From NCBI RefSeq assembly GCF_000308375.1, contig NZ_BAFQ01000010.1, positions 1 to 64,000 of the forward strand: a stretch of DNA of 64,000 nt, written 5' to 3'. Every line of letters starts with the position of its first letter. The first letter of the stretch is position 1. This DNA is from Nocardia aobensis NBRC 100429. GTDB lineage: Bacteria; Actinomycetota; Actinomycetes; Mycobacteriales; Mycobacteriaceae. Both the position numbers and the translations under genes were made by a program. Below the pieces are notes generated by a model that was not told where the DNA came from, searched no databases, and saw only the letters and a program-made list of their open reading frames with translations. Shown here in pieces: positions 1 to 9,365 of this stretch.

Positions 1-1
1 G

Positions 2-1801
2 GCCCGGTCGTCCGGCGAGCCGCGTCGCCGTGGCGCGGAAGCCCTCGCCGCGATGCGGGAGAAGAAGAGCGCGCCGCATCCGGCGCAGCGGGCGCAGTCG
101 CCGACCGGCCCGCAATCACCGGCGGCGCCGCAATCGCAGAACGAATCGGAAGATCAACGGCCGCAAGAAGTTTCGGATGGGACGCAGGATGCGTACCCGG
201 CGGCGGCCGATCGTCCGGTTCCGGATGACCGACCCGGTGCCGCCGGTATTTCGATGAGCGGTGAGCAGGTCTCTGGGACCGGCTCCGTAGCCGTCGGTGC
301 CGTATCGGCCGACAGCGAAGCTGTCCGCCCGGCGTCGGTCGGTGTGGAAACAAGTGAAATCTCCACGGCGACAACCGATTCCGGTGCCGAATCAGGAAAT
401 GCGGATCAGGTCGCCGGGTCCGGGCCGGAGGGTGCGTCTCCCTCCGGCGCGCAGCCGGTGACCGACACCGAGCGACAGGCCGAAACGGAGGAGTTGGCTC
501 CCGACCTGGGCGCAGCCGAGTCGGTCGCCGTCCACCGGCCCGCTGCGGATTCTGTGGCCCGGCCGGAATCATCCGACCCGATGCATCCCGCGCCCGGCGA
601 CGCCGCCTCCACTGTCCATCGAGGCGAATCGGTGTCGGCCGGATCCGACGACGCCGCCGAGCGCGGCCACCGTGGGCCGAACGCGACCGCTTCCGGCGAC
701 GTCGCCAACCGCCCCGAAACGGGAGGCGAGTCGGGCGCGGGCGCCGAAGGAACCGTCGAGTCCGATCGCGACTCGGAGCCGGCCGGTGTGGCCGCCCGGT
801 CGACGGGTGCCGCGAGTTCGAGCGGCCCGGATGCCGTCGCGGGTTCGGATGCCCACGGTCCCGCGGTCGATTCCGTCACCGATTCCGACGCTGCCCGGTC
901 TGCCACCCCGGAGTCGGCTTCGGCCGACAGCCCGGAGAGGCGGGATCCGTCGGATGCCGACGAGGCGGACCGGATCGCGGATGCGCCCGCGGAGCTGGTG
1001 ACGTCGCCCGCGGAGGCCGGCAGTGGCGATGTCCTGCGGGAGATCGAGGCCGCCTGGGCCGATATCCGAGCCAAGGCGCGGGAGTCGAGTGCCGCCCTGC
1101 CGGCGCTGCTGTCGGGTGCGGTGGGGGCCGTCCGGGTCGAGGGCGACACGATCGTGTTCGCCCATCCGCATGCTCCGCTCGCGCAGCGGTTGTCCATTCC
1201 GCAGAACATCGACGCCGTGCGGGCCGCAGTGCACGCGGTGATCGGCCGGCAGTACGGCGTGCGGTGGGAAGTCGGGTCGGGCGATGCCGGTGGTGCGCGC
1301 ACCGGTGGTGCGGCGTCCGAGCGACCTGCGCGAGGCGGCGCCGAACCGTCGGCCGGCCGTGGTGGGCGTGGGGACAATCCGGGGCAGTCGCAACCGCCGC
1401 GATTCGTCCGGCCCAGCCAGAGCCAGGCGCAGTCGGCGGACGGTGAGACCCGTGGCGGTCAGACCGATACCCGGGGCGCCGCGGCCGATCGTCGCGACGG
1501 TCAGGGGCAGGGACAGCGACGGGAGTTCCGCCCGCCGCGCGGCGCCGGCGCCGGCGACCGAACCGCGCCCGACGACGATATTCCGCCGCCCGAGGCGCCG
1601 GACCTTCCGGACGACCCCGGGCCGTCGGACTACTCGCCGGTAGGTTACGACGGTGTCCCACCTGCGTTGACGCCGGAAGAAGAGCAGGAGATGCTCGCGG
1701 AATCGGCGCGACCGGTCCCGCCGGAACAGCGCCGCGACCCCGATGAGGTGGCCTTGGAGTTGCTGCGAACTGAGTTGGGTGCCACACATCTGGGTGGTTG
1801 A
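2..1801 (+). CDS. dnaX: DNA polymerase III subunit gamma/tau, C-terminal part (5' end outside window)
   Basis: This is the clamp-loader subunit of the replicative polymerase. The reading frame is already open at base 2, so the ATPase and clamp-loader domains lie upstream of the window and only about 599 C-terminal residues are seen. Roughly the first 330 of these are a low-complexity Ser/Ala/Glu/Asp/Gly-rich linker. A folded block follows at about 1030-1270, with the stretches EIEAAWADIRAKARESS and VRVEGDTIVFAHPHAPLAQR, which I recognise from the C-terminal domain of mycobacterial DnaZX. After it come an Arg/Gly/Pro-rich tract and an acidic end (EEEQEMLAESARP). Family assignment is good from that block and from ybaB-recR about 14 kb downstream. 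The linker looks unusually long. The stop codon lies inside a TTGACA hexamer. Confidence 0.85.
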   Translation, partial: ARSSGEPRRRGAEALAAMREKKSAPHPAQRAQSPTGPQSPAAPQSQNESEDQRPQEVSDGTQDAYPAAADRPVPDDRPGAAGISMSGEQVSGTGSVAVGAVSADSEAVRPASVGVETSEISTATTDSGAESGNADQVAGSGPEGASPSGAQPVTDTERQAETEELAPDLGAAESVAVHRPAADSVARPESSDPMHPAPGDAASTVHRGESVSAGSDDAAERGHRGPNATASGDVANRPETGGESGAGAEGTVESDRDSEPAGVAARSTGAASSSGPDAVAGSDAHGPAVDSVTDSDAARSATPESASADSPERRDPSDADEADRIADAPAELVTSPAEAGSGDVLREIEAAWADIRAKARESSAALPALLSGAVGAVRVEGDTIVFAHPHAPLAQRLSIPQNIDAVRAAVHAVIGRQYGVRWEVGSGDAGGARTGGAASERPARGGAEPSAGRGGRGDNPGQSQPPRFVRPSQSQAQSADGETRGGQTDTRGAAADRRDGQGQGQRREFRPPRGAGAGDRTAPDDDIPPPEAPDLPDDPGPSDYSPVGYDGVPPALTPEEEQEMLAESARPVPPEQRRDPDEVALELLRTELGATHLGG

Positions 1802-1826
1802 CAGTCACCTGCCGGAATACGTTAAG

Positions 1827-1856
1827 TTAACCGGAGTTCGCATCCCGCTGTACTAT
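1827..1856 (+). promoter_or_regulatory. Candidate promoter of fadA-fadB with overlapping palindrome
   Basis: TTAACC at 1827-1832 and TACTAT at 1851-1856 are separated by 18 bases, a reasonable -35/-10 pair. The predicted start near 1863 would give a leader of about 240 bases. GTTAAGTTAAC at 1821-1831 is a palindrome around one central base and overlaps the -35 element, so a repressor could bind there. This is inferred from sequence shape only. Confidence 0.4.
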
Positions 1857-1881
1857 GAACGGGTGGTCGTCAGCATCGGTG

Positions 1882-1933
1882 CTACGAGGTTCTATGGTAT
1901 GCCCAGGCATACGGGCATCCCGGAGCCTCGTAG
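1882..1933 (+). other. Strong hairpin in the fadA leader
   Basis: CTACGAGG at 1882-1889 pairs perfectly with CCTCGTAG at 1926-1933. Inside, GTATGCC at 1897-1903 can pair with GGCATAC at 1906-1912, or ATGCCC at 1899-1904 with GGGCAT at 1913-1918; the two inner pairings exclude each other. No U-run follows, so it is not a simple terminator of dnaX. It lacks the conserved SRP RNA loop sequence. Confidence 0.5.
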
Positions 1934-1992
1934 GTCGATGCGTGTCGGCGTTTGTACAGCGTTATGCGCTCGGCGGACTTCCGGAGGAAACC

Positions 1993-2082
1993 GTGTGTGA
2001 CCTCCCGGTTCGCCGGTGTGGTGTGCCCGAGGGCTCGCCGGGATCGAACACGGTCGGTCGGATGGCCGGTCGGCACCTTTAA
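1993..2082 (+). CDS. Possible 29-residue leader ORF upstream of fadA
   Basis: A GTG start at 1993 sits five bases after a perfect GGAGG (1983-1987), a much better ribosome site than most genes here have. The 29 codons (MCDLPVRRCGVPEG...) end with TAA at 2080-2082. That stop overlaps the TAAGGAAGG ribosome site of fadA, 18 bases before the fadA ATG. This geometry would allow translational coupling or translational control of fadA. There is no homology to point to, and the peptide may simply be spurious. Confidence 0.3.
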   Translation: MCDLPVRRCGVPEGSPGSNTVGRMAGRHL

Positions 2083-2100
2083 GGAAGGAAACACTCCGAT

Positions 2101-3312
2101 ATGACCACAGAGGCCTACATTTTCGAGGCCATCCGCACCCCGCGCGGCCGCAACAAGAAGGGCTCGCTGCACTCGGTCAAGCCGATCGATCTGACGACCG
2201 GTCTGGTCCAGGAGCTGCGCAACCGCTTCCCGAACCTCGACGAGGATCGCATCTCGGACATCATCCTGGGTGTCGTGTCGCCGATCGGTGACCAGGGTGC
2301 CGACATCGCCCGCACCACCGTGCTGACCGCGGGCCTGCCCGACACGGTCGGCGGTGTGCAGATCAACCGCTTCTGCGCCTCCGGCCTCGAGGCCGTGAAC
2401 ATGGCCGCGCAGAAGGTCCGCTCCGGCTTCGAGGACCTGGTCATCGCCGGTGGTGTCGAGTCGATGTCGCGCGTGCCGATGGGCTCCGACGGCGGTGCGC
2501 TGTTCGCCGACCCGGCCACCAGCTACGACCTCTACATCGCGCCCCAGGGCATCGGTGCCGACCTGATCGCCACCATCGAGGGCTTCACCCGCGAGGACGT
2601 CGACAAGTTCGCCGTGCGCTCGCAGGACCTGGCCGCGCAGGCGTGGTCCGGCGGCTACTTCGCCAAGTCCGTCGTGCCGGTCAAGGACATCAACGGCCTG
2701 ACCGTGCTGGACCAGGACGAGCACATGCGTCCCGGCACCACCGTCGAGGATCTGGCCAAGCTGAAGCCGTCCTTCGCGGGCATCGGCGAAATGGGTGGCT
2801 TCGACGCGGTCGCGCTGCAGAAGTTCCACTACATCGAGCAGATCGACCACGTGCACCACGGCGGTAACAGCTCGGGCATCGTCGACGGCGCCGCGCTGGT
2901 GCTGATCGGCTCCCAGGAAGCAGGGGAGGCCTCCGGTCTGACCCCGCGCGCCCGCATCGTCGCCACCGCCACCAGCGGCGCCGACGCCACCATCATGCTC
3001 ACCGGCCCGACCCCGGCGGCGCACAAGGCGCTGGCCAAGGCCGGTCTGTCGGTCGACGACATCGATCTGTTCGAGATCAACGAGGCCTTCGCCTCGGTCG
3101 CGCTGAAGTTCCAGAAGGATCTGAAGATCCCGGACGAGAAGCTGAACGTCAACGGCGGCGCCATCGCGATGGGCCACCCGCTGGGCGCCACCGGCGCGAT
3201 GATCACCGGCACCATGGTCGACGAGCTGGAGCGCCGCAACGCCCGCTACGCCCTGGTGACCCTGTGCATCGGCGGCGGCATGGGTGTGGCCACCATCATC
3301 GAGCGCGTCTGA
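2101..3312 (+). CDS. fadA: Acetyl-CoA C-acyltransferase (3-ketoacyl-CoA thiolase), FadA type
   Basis: This enzyme catalyses the last step of fatty acid beta-oxidation, thiolytic cleavage of 3-ketoacyl-CoA. It has 403 residues, the usual thiolase length. The nucleophile is Cys92 in [12 protein letters not shown], and the second catalytic pair is His359 in GHPLGATG and Cys389 in LCIGGGMG. The start has a clear AAGGAAGG ribosome site. fadB begins 37 bases after the stop, so the two are an operon. The pair matches the mycobacterial trifunctional enzyme, in which FadA forms the beta chains of an alpha2-beta2 complex. The position next to dnaX is not what I recall from M. tuberculosis. Confidence 0.93.
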   Translation: MTTEAYIFEAIRTPRGRNKKGSLHSVKPIDLTTGLVQELRNRFPNLDEDRISDIILGVVSPIGDQGADIARTTVLTAGLPDTVGGVQINRFCASGLEAVNMAAQKVRSGFEDLVIAGGVESMSRVPMGSDGGALFADPATSYDLYIAPQGIGADLIATIEGFTREDVDKFAVRSQDLAAQAWSGGYFAKSVVPVKDINGLTVLDQDEHMRPGTTVEDLAKLKPSFAGIGEMGGFDAVALQKFHYIEQIDHVHHGGNSSGIVDGAALVLIGSQEAGEASGLTPRARIVATATSGADATIMLTGPTPAAHKALAKAGLSVDDIDLFEINEAFASVALKFQKDLKIPDEKLNVNGGAIAMGHPLGATGAMITGTMVDELERRNARYALVTLCIGGGMGVATIIERV

Positions 3313-3349
3313 TCCCCACCCTTCACATTCTCCAGGAGAACGAAAAACT

Positions 3350-5512
3350 ATGACAGAGAACATGATCGGCTGGGAAAAGGACGCCGACGGCATCGTCGTG
3401 CTGACCATGGACGACCCGAACCAGGGCGCCAACACGATGAACGAGCTCTACAAGAGCTCGATGCACGCCACGGTGGACCGCCTGGTGGCCGAGGTCGACG
3501 ACATCACCGGTGTCGTCATCACCTCCGCGAAGAAGACCTTCTTCGCCGGCGGTGACCTCAAGAACATGATGAAGACCACTCCGGAGAACGCTCCGGACAT
3601 CATGGAAGAGCTCACCAGCATCAAGGCCGACCTGCGTCGCCTCGAGACCCTGGGCAAGCCGGTCGTGGCCGCCATCAACGGCGCCGCGCTCGGCGGTGGC
3701 CTGGAGATCGCGCTGGCCACGCACTACCGCATCGCCGCCGACGTCAAGGGCGTGCAGATCGGTCTGCCCGAGGTCTCGCTCGGCCTGCTCCCGGCCGGTG
3801 GCGGTGTCACCCGCATCACCCGCATGCTCGGCATCGCCGACGGCCTGATGAGCGTGCTGCTGCAGGGCAACAAGTTCAACGCGCAGAAGGCCAAGGCCAA
3901 GGGCCTGGTCAACGAGGTCGTCGGCAGCGTCGAGGAGCTCGTCCCGGCCGCCAAGGCGTGGATCAAGGACAACAAGGACAACGCCGAGGCCGCCACCCAG
4001 CCGTGGGACCGCAAGGGCTACAAGATCCCCGGCGGCTCGCCGTCGAGCCCGGCGCTGGCCGCCAACCTGCCGGCCTTCCCGGCCAACCTGCGCAAGCAGC
4101 TCAAGGGCCAGAACATGCCGGCGCCGCGGGCCATCATGGCCGCCGCGGTCGAGGGCGCGCAGGTCGACTTCGACAACGCGTCGCTGATCGAGTCGCGCTA
4201 CTTCGTCTCGCTGCTGACCGGCCCGGTCGCGAAGAACATGATCCAGGCGTTCTTCTTCGACCTGCAGGCCATCAACAACGGTGGTTCGCGTCCGAAGGAC
4301 GTGCCCAAGCGGGACATCAAGAAGATCGGCGTGCTCGGCGCCGGCATGATGGGCGCGGGCATCGCCTACGTCTCGGCCAAGGCCGGCTACGAGGTCGTGC
4401 TGAAGGACGTCTCCCAGGAGAACGCCGACCGCGGCAAGCAGTACTCGGTGAAGATCGAGGAGAAGGCGCTCTCGCGTGGCAAGACCACCGAGGAGAAGTC
4501 CAAGGCGCTGCTGGATCGCATCCACCCGACCGCCGACCCCAAGGATCTGGCCGGTGTCGACTTCGTGATCGAGGCCGTCTTCGAGAACCCCGACCTGAAG
4601 GCCAAGGTCTTCCAGGAGATCGAGGACGTCGTCGACGCCGACGCGCTGCTGGGCTCCAACACCTCCACCCTGCCGATCACCCTGCTGGCCAACGGTGTGA
4701 AGCGGGCCGAGGACTTCATCGGCATCCACTTCTTCTCCCCGGTCGACAAGATGCCGCTGGTGGAGATCATCCGTGGTGAGAAGACCTCCGACGAGGCGCT
4801 GGCCCGGGTGTACGACTACACCCTCGCGATCCGCAAGACCCCGATCGTGGTCAACGACAGCCGCGGCTTCTTCACCTCTCGCGTCATCGGCACGTTCATC
4901 AACGAGGCCATCATGATGCTCGAGGAGAACATCGACCCGCAGACCATCGAGCAGGCCGGTCTGCAGGCGGGCTACCCGGCCGCGCCGCTGAAGCTGAGCG
5001 ACGAGCTCAACTTCGAGACCATGCAGAAGATCTTCAAGGAGACCAAGGAGGCCGCCGAGAAGGACGGCATCGCGATCTCCGCCGCTTCGCTGGCCTCGGG
5101 CCGCGTGGTCGAGACCATGATCGACAAGTTCGACCGCAAGGGCAAGCTGCACGGTGCGGGCTTCTACAACTACGCCGACGGCAGGACCGCCGGCCTGTGG
5201 GAGGGCCTGCGCGACGCCTTCGACTCCAAGCGTGAGCTGCCTGAGGGCGTCACGCTGCAGGATCTGAAGGACCGCATGCTGTTCATCGAGGCCATCGAGA
5301 CCCAGAAGTGCTTCGACGAAGGCGTGCTGACCAGCACCGCCGACGCGAACATCGGCTCGATCTTCGGTATCGGCTACCCGGCCTGGACCGGTGGTGTGCA
5401 CCAGTTCATCGTCGGCTACCCGGGTGGCACGGAAGGCTTCGTCGCCCGTGCCGACGAGCTGGCCGCGAAGTTCGGTGAGCGCTTCCAGGTGCCGGACTCG
5501 CTGCGCAAGTAA
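3350..5512 (+). CDS. fadB: Multifunctional enoyl-CoA hydratase / 3-hydroxyacyl-CoA dehydrogenase, FadB type
   Basis: This 720-residue enzyme carries out the two middle steps of beta-oxidation and partners FadA. Residues 1 to about 300 are a crotonase domain with an oxyanion-hole segment (GAALGGGLE) and catalytic Glu119 and Glu141. Residues from about 324 form the NAD-binding dehydrogenase domain, with GAGMMG at 330-335 and the catalytic pair His460 (HFFSPV) and Glu472. The ATG at 3350 was chosen over upstream in-frame codons because CCAGGAGAA lies just before it and it leaves a normal intergenic gap after fadA. A strong terminator follows. Confidence 0.93.
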   Translation: MTENMIGWEKDADGIVVLTMDDPNQGANTMNELYKSSMHATVDRLVAEVDDITGVVITSAKKTFFAGGDLKNMMKTTPENAPDIMEELTSIKADLRRLETLGKPVVAAINGAALGGGLEIALATHYRIAADVKGVQIGLPEVSLGLLPAGGGVTRITRMLGIADGLMSVLLQGNKFNAQKAKAKGLVNEVVGSVEELVPAAKAWIKDNKDNAEAATQPWDRKGYKIPGGSPSSPALAANLPAFPANLRKQLKGQNMPAPRAIMAAAVEGAQVDFDNASLIESRYFVSLLTGPVAKNMIQAFFFDLQAINNGGSRPKDVPKRDIKKIGVLGAGMMGAGIAYVSAKAGYEVVLKDVSQENADRGKQYSVKIEEKALSRGKTTEEKSKALLDRIHPTADPKDLAGVDFVIEAVFENPDLKAKVFQEIEDVVDADALLGSNTSTLPITLLANGVKRAEDFIGIHFFSPVDKMPLVEIIRGEKTSDEALARVYDYTLAIRKTPIVVNDSRGFFTSRVIGTFINEAIMMLEENIDPQTIEQAGLQAGYPAAPLKLSDELNFETMQKIFKETKEAAEKDGIAISAASLASGRVVETMIDKFDRKGKLHGAGFYNYADGRTAGLWEGLRDAFDSKRELPEGVTLQDLKDRMLFIEAIETQKCFDEGVLTSTADANIGSIFGIGYPAWTGGVHQFIVGYPGGTEGFVARADELAAKFGERFQVPDSLRK

Positions 5513-5541
5513 GGTTCTCGCCACGCCGAGATTCCCTGCGA

Positions 5542-5575
5542 CGGCCCGGATCACGTTCCCGCGTGATCCGGGCCG
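5542..5575 (+). terminator. Rho-independent terminator after fadB
   Basis: Perfect 14-bp stem CGGCCCGGATCACG / CGTGATCCGGGCCG with a 6-base loop, followed by TTT. It lies 30 bases after the fadB stop. Confidence 0.8.
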
Positions 5576-5710
5576 TTTGCTGTCTCGTCGCTCTCACCGG
5601 TGTGGCCGCGGCCGACGGAAACGGTCGCGACTCGAAGCGAGCGGAACCGCGCCCGGATGCGCATCGACCGCGCTACGTTGGAGTGAGGGCGGAACGTTCG
5701 AGGTGGCCAG

Positions 5711-8700
5711 ATGAATCCACAGACGGGCAAGGTCCGCAGCGACGACGATCCCGATCCCGCGGCGGACTCGGAGGCAGCCGCGGGGGCGAATACCCAGCGC
5801 TACCAACCGATTCGCATCGCCGACGAACTCGAGGCGATGGGGCTGTTCGATGCCCAGGAGATCGGGCGCGGCGGTTTCGGGGTGGTCTATCGCTGTGCGC
5901 AGCGGGCGCTGGATCGCGTGGTGGCGGTGAAGGTGCTGTCCTCGGAGATCGACGAGGAGAGCCGGGAGCGGTTCCTGCGCGAGGAACATGCGATGGGCCG
6001 GCTGTCGGGCCATCCGAATATCGTCGACGTCCTGCAGGTCGACGTCACGCCCAGCGGCTTGCCGTTCCTCGTCATGCCGTTCGCCGCGCACGGCTCGCTG
6101 GAACAGCTGATTCGCGATCACGGCCCGCTGAGCTGGTCGGATTCGCTGCGGGTCGGCGTGAAACTCGCGGGCGCGATCGAGAGCGCACATCGCGTGCACG
6201 TCCTGCATCGCGATGTGAAACCGGCGAACGTGCTGCTGAGCCGCTACGGCGAACCGCAGCTGACCGATTTCGGCATCGCGCGCATCCCGGGTGGCTTTCA
6301 GACCTCTACCAGCATGATCACCGGATCGCCGGCCTTCACCGCGCCCGAGGTGCTCAAGGGCGAGGAACCGACCGTGCGGTCCGATGTGTATGGTTTGGGC
6401 GCCACGCTGTTCGCGCTGCTGACCGGGCACGCCGCCTTCGAACGTCGCTCCGGTGAGCGCGTCGTCGCCCAATTTCTGCGGATCACCACCCAGCCGGTCC
6501 CCGACCTGCGCGAACAGGACATTCCGGCCGATGTGGCGGGCGTGATCGAATCGGCGATGGCTCAGGATCCCGCCGATCGCCCGGCCTCGGCCCTGGAATT
6601 CGGGCAGGAGATGCGTGCCGTGCAGATCGCGCACGGCGAGACGGCCGACGAGATGGCTCTGCTCGACGGCGAAACGACCGACGGCCGCACGGCCGAACCC
6701 GACGCGACGGCGTATCCGATCACCTCACGCCGCAGCCGCGCGGTCCTCGGCCTGCCCGCGCTGCGCACTCCGGGGCCGCCCGGTCTCGCCCAGCCCCCGA
6801 CGCTACCGCCCACGGCCGCAACGAAATTCCGTCCGCCGACCCCGGCCCGCGAGCCGATTCCCCGGCCCCGGCTGCTCGATATCCTGCGCACGGGTGGCCG
6901 CCGCCGGCTGGCCGTGATCCACGGACCGGCGGGCTTCGGAAAAAGTACGATCGCCGCCCAGTGGCGCACCGAACTCACCGCCGACGGCATCGCGGTGGCG
7001 TGGATCGGGATCGATCACGACGACGACAACGAGGTGTGGCTGCTGGCCCATCTGATCCAGGCGATCCGGCGGGTGGCGCCGGATATCGGTTCCGGGCTGG
7101 CGGAGGTGCTCGAGGAACGCCCCGCGGAGGCGGTGCCCTATGCGATCTCCACGCTGATCGACGAGATCCACAGCGGCGGGCAGGTCGTCGTGGTGGTGGT
7201 GGAGAACTGGGATCGGGTCACCGACGAAGGCGCGCATCGGGTGATGGATGCGTTGCTGGAGAACGGATGCCACCATCTGCGCTTCGTGATCACCACCCGC
7301 GAGCAGGCCGGTCTGCCGCTCAGCCGGATGCGGGTATGCGACGAGCTGGTCGAGATCGGCAGTCACGAACTGCGGCTCACGCTCGCCGAGACGCGGCAGA
7401 TCCTGTTGGAGCGCAACAAGTTTCCGCTCACCGATGAACAGGCCGAGCAGATCCGCGCCGCGACCGACGGATGGCCGGCCGCGATCCAGCTGGTCAGCTT
7501 GTCGCTGCGCGGGGCCACCACGGGCGCTCCGGTGGATCCGGCGCAGCTGATCGCCCATCTGTCCGGCGGAAACCAGGCCATTCGGGAATATCTGGCCGAG
7601 AACGTGCTGGCGGGGCTCGAACCGCGCATGCTCGAATTCCTGATGTCGATCTCGGTAGCGGAGAAGCTCAACGGCGGGCTGGCTACGGCGCTCAGTGGCG
7701 AGCCGGATGCCGAGCAACTGCTGGAGCAGGCGCAACAGCGCGAATTGTTCGTCACCCGCGTCGAACACGATCCGGGCTGGTTCCGGATCCAGCCGCTGTT
7801 CGCCGAGCAGTTGCGTGCCCGGCTCGAACGAGTGCATCCGGGCAAGTTGAAGTCGTTGCACCGCAAGGCTTCTCGCTGGTACGCCGAACATCAGCAACTG
7901 CGCAAGTCGGTGGATCATGCCCTGGCCGCCACCGACCTGAAGATGGCGGTGGATCTGGTCGAGAACGGCGGCATGGATCTGATCGACACCTCCCGCCTGG
8001 CGACCCTGCTCGGCACCGTGTCCAAACTTCCTGTGCAGCAAGTGACTTCGCGGTCGAAGCTGTTGATGACACTGGCCCGGGCCAATATCAATCTGCAACA
8101 GTCCGGAGCGGCTCGCACCGCGCTCGGGCGACTGTCGAATATGCTCGCCCGCAGCTCACCCTCGGATGCCGATGCCACCCGCCAGCGGTGTGAGGCCGCG
8201 GTGTTGTCGGCCGCCGACCTGGTGGCCCGCGACCGCACCGACGGTGTGCTGGAGAAGGTGCTGCCGTGTCTGGAGGAGCCCGACGAACTGCCGCCGTGGA
8301 CGGTGTCCACCGCTGCGAATCTGGTGTCGTTCGTGCGGCTGTGCGATTTCGATTTCGACGGTGCGCTCTCCATCCAGGACTGGGCCGCGCCCTATCACAG
8401 CAGGTCCAAGGATCCGCTCGGTGTGGTGCTGGGTCTGCTCAACACCGGTGCGGTGGCCTATGAACAGCTCGATATCGACACCGCCACCCGGTGTTTCGAG
8501 AAGGCCTGGCAGATCGGGCGGGAGCGCTCGGGGCCACGTTCGCACGCGGTGCGGGTGGCCGCGGCGCTGCTGGGGGAGCTGACCTATCGGCGCGGCGACC
8601 TGGAGGCGGCGGACCGGCTGCTAGAGCAGAGCCATCGGTTGCCGGCGCGGATCGGTGCGGTGGATTTCATGATCACCACCTTCGTCGTGGGTGCGCGGGT

Positions 8701-9301
8701 CAAGGCCGTGCTCGGCGATACCGAGACCGCGCGCGCCCGGCTCGACGACGGCGCGCGGATGGCCGCCGAGCGCAAACTTCCGCGCATGGCCGCCCACATC
8801 CGGGCGGAACGGCTGCGGTTGGGGCTGCTCGAACCACCCGCCGGGCCGGAGCCGCCCGCCCCGGTGCTGCGCCAGTCCGCCGGCACCGTCGCGCTCACCG
8901 CGGAGGCCGAGGAGGTCGCGGCCGTGCGCGTGCTGCTGGCGCGGCACTATCGCGGTCTGGACGGGAAGAACGTGGCGGCCGAGGGCCTCGAATCGGCGGT
9001 GAAACGGGCGCGCGCGCTCTACGGCCGGATGGTCGAACAGAACCGTCCCCGGGCGGAATTGGATGCCGCGCTGCTGCTGGTCGAATGCCTCTCGGTCGCC
9101 GGATGGAACGGCGAGGCGATCACCTCACTGCTGCCGGCGCTGGATCGCTGCGCCCGATTGGGCTGGACCAGACCACTTCTCGACGCCGGCCCGGAATTGA
9201 GCTATCTGCTGCATTCACTGCGTGACGACGTACTGCTCGCCGGTGAGGGCACCGGATCGTTCGATATTCCGCGGCCGTTCCTGAACGCGCTGCTGCACTG
9301 A
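5711..9301 (+). CDS. pknK: Serine/threonine protein kinase fused to a MalT-type STAND ATPase (PknK-like)
   Basis: This is a large cytosolic signalling protein of 1196 residues. The N-terminal Hanks-type kinase has the Gly loop GRGGFGVVY (52-60), Lys74, HRDVKPAN (166-173), DFG (186-188) and APEV. The activation segment has Thr/Ser residues at 200-204 that could be autophosphorylated. A Pro-rich linker leads to a P-loop ATPase with GPAGFGKST (Lys411) and a hydrophobic Walker-B-like strand VVVVVENWD. The C-terminal 500 residues are helical, TPR-like repeats. The same architecture is known in mycobacterial PknK (about 1110 residues), which modulates transcription and growth. It is monocistronic, flanked by terminators on both sides. 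The ATG is preceded by GAGG. Confidence 0.87.
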   Translation: MNPQTGKVRSDDDPDPAADSEAAAGANTQRYQPIRIADELEAMGLFDAQEIGRGGFGVVYRCAQRALDRVVAVKVLSSEIDEESRERFLREEHAMGRLSGHPNIVDVLQVDVTPSGLPFLVMPFAAHGSLEQLIRDHGPLSWSDSLRVGVKLAGAIESAHRVHVLHRDVKPANVLLSRYGEPQLTDFGIARIPGGFQTSTSMITGSPAFTAPEVLKGEEPTVRSDVYGLGATLFALLTGHAAFERRSGERVVAQFLRITTQPVPDLREQDIPADVAGVIESAMAQDPADRPASALEFGQEMRAVQIAHGETADEMALLDGETTDGRTAEPDATAYPITSRRSRAVLGLPALRTPGPPGLAQPPTLPPTAATKFRPPTPAREPIPRPRLLDILRTGGRRRLAVIHGPAGFGKSTIAAQWRTELTADGIAVAWIGIDHDDDNEVWLLAHLIQAIRRVAPDIGSGLAEVLEERPAEAVPYAISTLIDEIHSGGQVVVVVVENWDRVTDEGAHRVMDALLENGCHHLRFVITTREQAGLPLSRMRVCDELVEIGSHELRLTLAETRQILLERNKFPLTDEQAEQIRAATDGWPAAIQLVSLSLRGATTGAPVDPAQLIAHLSGGNQAIREYLAENVLAGLEPRMLEFLMSISVAEKLNGGLATALSGEPDAEQLLEQAQQRELFVTRVEHDPGWFRIQPLFAEQLRARLERVHPGKLKSLHRKASRWYAEHQQLRKSVDHALAATDLKMAVDLVENGGMDLIDTSRLATLLGTVSKLPVQQVTSRSKLLMTLARANINLQQSGAARTALGRLSNMLARSSPSDADATRQRCEAAVLSAADLVARDRTDGVLEKVLPCLEEPDELPPWTVSTAANLVSFVRLCDFDFDGALSIQDWAAPYHSRSKDPLGVVLGLLNTGAVAYEQLDIDTATRCFEKAWQIGRERSGPRSHAVRVAAALLGELTYRRGDLEAADRLLEQSHRLPARIGAVDFMITTFVVGARVKAVLGDTETARARLDDGARMAAERKLPRMAAHIRAERLRLGLLEPPAGPEPPAPVLRQSAGTVALTAEAEEVAAVRVLLARHYRGLDGKNVAAEGLESAVKRARALYGRMVEQNRPRAELDAALLLVECLSVAGWNGEAITSLLPALDRCARLGWTRPLLDAGPELSYLLHSLRDDVLLAGEGTGSFDIPRPFLNALLH

Positions 9302-9305
9302 GAAC

Positions 9306-9347
9306 GCCGGCGGGCCGGATTCGTCACCACGAATCCGGCCCGCCGGC
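9306..9347. terminator. Bidirectional terminator between convergent genes
   Basis: Perfect 17-bp inverted repeat (9306-9322 with 9331-9347, arm GCCGGCGGGCCGGATTC) with an 8-base loop. It lies between the kinase gene on + and the methyltransferase gene on -. Confidence 0.75.
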
Positions 9348-9365
9348 AACGCTTTCCGTGCAAGC

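Noticed and set aside
1882..1933. Possible 4.5S SRP RNA gene next to dnaX
   Set aside because: The conserved GGAAGGAAGCAG-type apical loop sequence is absent and the hairpin is too short; only a leader hairpin is claimed.
3323..5554. Long antisense open frame opposite fadB (743 codons)
   Set aside because: It arises from the strong codon bias of fadB; the protein is low-complexity Val/Leu/Asp/His and has no family motif.
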